From Brevibacillus sp. JNUCC-41 (GTDB lineage Bacteria > Bacillota > Bacilli > Bacillales > DSM-1321), in assembly GCF_014844095.1 (NCBI RefSeq), contig NZ_CP062163.1, positions 4,497,501-4,561,500 of the forward strand: a stretch of 64,000 bases of DNA, read 5' to 3'. Positions 62,193-64,000 of this stretch are shown in pieces. Positions within the stretch are counted from its first letter, which is position 1; every line of letters begins with the position of its first letter. Made by a program: the position numbers and the translations under genes. The notes below the pieces were generated by a model. The model had not been told where the DNA came from. It saw only the letters and a program-made list of their open reading frames with translations, and searched no databases.

Positions 62193-62830
62193 TCAGGCAT
62201 GTAAACGAATGTCCCCTGTCTGGACTTTCCCCTTAACCATCAGCTTTCCATAGCGATAATAAACATAAACTACAGCTATAAAACCAGTTATGGACAGGAA
62301 TGGGATCAAATATGAAGATGATTGATATATTCCCGCTTTTCGACATCCAATCCGTTACAAGCGGCATGACTATAGAAGCCAATCCTGCAGCTGTTGCCAC
62401 GATCCCGGTCACTGCTCCTTTTTTTCTCCAGAACAATTCCGTCATAATCGTAATGGCTAATTGAAAAACCCCCGCAGTGGAAAGTCCGATGAAAAATGCC
62501 GTGATGGAAACGATGATAACCGTTATTGGCCGGACGATCTTTTTTAATAATACGGATAAAACCAATACAAAAATGAGCGCCCCTAAACTATAATAACTCA
62601 GTAATTTGATGGAACTGGCCATTGTCATGCCCACAGCTTGCTCTGTGAAATGGTGAATAATCCTGTTGATGTGAAACCGATTATCACGAGAGCAAGTCCC
62701 TCTTTACGTAATACCGGTTCTGAAATGAATTTCATTCCCCCGGTATTATACATATTCGTACTTGGAAAATAAACGGTGAATAAAAACACACTCCTGATGC
62801 TGTTTTCATAAACGTGTTCTTCATCCCAAA
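62193..62830 (-). pseudogene. MFS transporter remnant
   Basis: C-terminal half of a major facilitator in three frames. SVFLFTVYFPSTNMYNTGGMKFISEPVLRKEGLALVIIGFTSTGL is followed after a shift by VGMTMASSIKLLSYYSLGALIFVLVLSVLLKK...GLSTAGVFQLAITIMTELFWRKKGAVTGIVATAAGLASI. After another shift comes SSYLIPFLSITGFIAVVYVYYRYGKL, ending in a stop at 62193. The first six helices are absent. The 133-codon open piece at 62233-62634 is only the least damaged part. No function expected. Confidence 0.75.
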
Positions 62831-63011
62831 ACTCCCAACCTGTCTTCAGTAAACGTTCTCCACCATTTCAATATTCATAAGAATCTAAAAATAATTTTTA
62901 GTAAACAAAACCGCTTAAACCTATTCATTAACGTATATTTAAGACAGTGTGATTTGCGTTTTTAATGCAAAAAAGCTCATATGACATGAGCTAGAATCAA
63001 TGTTCAATATT

Positions 63012-63950
63012 TCAAATGGATTGATAATACCATTTGCCATCACGTATAAACTTTATGCATTGGTCATTCAAAAGAAGGTATTCAAGGTGAGCCAGTGTTT
63101 CACCAACTGCAAACCTGGTTTCGTGAATGGGCAGATTTCCAAATAAGATATGGCAAGCACTTTTTACAGAAATCGGCTCTTTCATGTTTTCATGAATTAC
63201 ATGCAGCCTGCCCTGATGGTGGTCCAACAATTCAACAATTCTTTTATTGGCATTTTGAAACGGTTTCCCATGGGAAGGGATGACATATTCAACGTCCAGC
63301 TTTTGTATTTTTTTCAAAGAAGTAAAAAACTCTTCCAATGGGTTGCAAAGACCTTTAAACCAATACGAAATATTTGGAGATACCCTGGGCAATATATGAT
63401 CTGTCGAGAAAAGGACACTTTTTTCCTTATTATATAATGATATCAGGCCATCAGAGTGCCCCGGCGTGGAAATTACTTCATACTCATATTTGCCAAAATG
63501 CAGCTTCATTCCTTCTTCAAGATGATGATTTACGGTAGGATAGGGTTTTACTTGGGGCATGAATCCACTTTCGTCACTGGATAAGGCGACGGCTACCTCG
63601 TCTTCCATTCCACATGACTTATAATTATCTTTAAGCAGTTTCAGCGAATCCATTTCCCAATATGTAGTTCCCGCATGTTCATCCACTTGTGTCATCCAAA
63701 CATCCGCACCGGTTAATTGTTGTAATGCCCCTGCATATCCGTAATGGTCTGGGTGATAATGGGTGATGATAATATCGGTAATATCGTGTTTTTTGATAAT
63801 CGGGTTCCATAAATCCTTTGTCGTTTTGTTATTTAAACCCGTATCAATGATTGTCCAGCCTTTTTTACCTTCTGCTAAGAAACAATGGACATGATCCAAT
63901 CTAAAAGGCATTGGAACGGTAACTTGAGTAACTTCCAATTCATTCAGCAC
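63012..63950 (-). CDS. MBL-fold metallo-hydrolase
   Basis: Metallo-beta-lactamase-fold hydrolase of 312 aa. The metal site is THYHPDHYG (HxHxDH), with further ligands in STPGHSDGLISLY, LFSTDHILP and VIPSHGKPF. A C-terminal extension of about 90 residues (PISVKSACHILFGNLPIHETRFAVGETLAHLEYLL) is a winged-helix-like tail found in the LACTB2/glyoxalase-II-like subgroup. The GTG at 63950 follows AGGGGAA. Possible thioesterase or lactonase; the substrate cannot be assigned. Nothing else is in the same direction close by. Confidence 0.87.
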   Translation of the reverse strand: MLNELEVTQVTVPMPFRLDHVHCFLAEGKKGWTIIDTGLNNKTTKDLWNPIIKKHDITDIIITHYHPDHYGYAGALQQLTGADVWMTQVDEHAGTTYWEMDSLKLLKDNYKSCGMEDEVAVALSSDESGFMPQVKPYPTVNHHLEEGMKLHFGKYEYEVISTPGHSDGLISLYNKEKSVLFSTDHILPRVSPNISYWFKGLCNPLEEFFTSLKKIQKLDVEYVIPSHGKPFQNANKRIVELLDHHQGRLHVIHENMKEPISVKSACHILFGNLPIHETRFAVGETLAHLEYLLLNDQCIKFIRDGKWYYQSI

Positions 63951-64000
63951 CTATAACTTCCCCTTCCGATGTAACTTTATTTACATGAACAAAAAATCAA

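Overview
The window reads as chromosomal DNA of a spore-forming, low-GC member of the Bacillaceae. It carries a GerA/GerB/GerC germinant-receptor operon, coat-F-type coat proteins beside adhB, Spo0M and IseA homologues, catabolite-repression (cre-type) operators, AGGAGG-type ribosome binding sites and frequent TTG/GTG starts. A Peribacillus/Bacillus simplex-like organism is my inference; nothing in the window fixes the species. There are no rRNA or tRNA genes, no intact insertion sequence and no CRISPR array. It looks like an accessory, catabolism-rich stretch with several decaying genes.

Layout. 1-736: partial alpha/beta hydrolase. 1364-7093: molybdenum hydroxylase (xanthine dehydrogenase family) operon in the order pucA-pucB-pucD-pucC-pucE, with an unknown protein containing an internal duplication at its end. 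7401-9773: HEAT-like protein, then a TrmB-type regulator divergent from a LysE exporter with palindromes in the shared promoter region. 10052-22171: a coherent regulated uptake/oxidation locus. It has a histidine kinase with an extracellular solute-binding sensor, an NtrC-type sigma-54 activator, a TAXI-type binding lipoprotein and a complete PotABCD-like ABC transporter behind a near-perfect sigma-54 promoter, plus an Asp/Glu-racemase-like protein and GlcD/GlcF 2-hydroxyacid oxidase subunits. 23066-24163: yellow/royal-jelly-type beta-propeller. 24709-28170: gerABC. 28345-28575: moaA remnant.

28799-37027: a five-gene oxidative pathway (two aldehyde dehydrogenases, two iron-dependent alcohol dehydrogenases, an ACS-type MFS carrier) divergent from a GntR/FCD regulator, with a cre site. 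37843-40276: adhB with two divergent yraG/yraF and yraE/yraD coat-like gene pairs. 40488-44906: small enzymes and regulators, including an ArsR-SRPBCC fusion with palindromic operators inside its promoter. 45498-47117: secreted beta-amylase with a cre site. 47744-54820: YkuK, a probable structured non-coding RNA, an MFS exporter with a sequestered ribosome binding site, MscS, short Spo0M, IseA with a WalR box, and a PadR/membrane-protein pair. 55161-63950: asparaginase, GTP cyclohydrolase II-like protein, glycerate kinase with the wreck of its usual CdaR-type regulator, YerD-like glutamate synthase domain protein, an MFS pseudogene and an MBL-fold hydrolase.

Five related ~80-115 bp intergenic repeats lie between 42.9 and 50.7 kb. 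At least five decayed genes (moaA, serine recombinase, zinc alcohol dehydrogenase, cdaR, MFS) show ongoing loss. The best candidates for undescribed biology are the sigma-54-controlled TAXI/ABC/GlcDF locus, the minus-strand RNA at 48387-48609 and a small transcription unit at 52225-52433.
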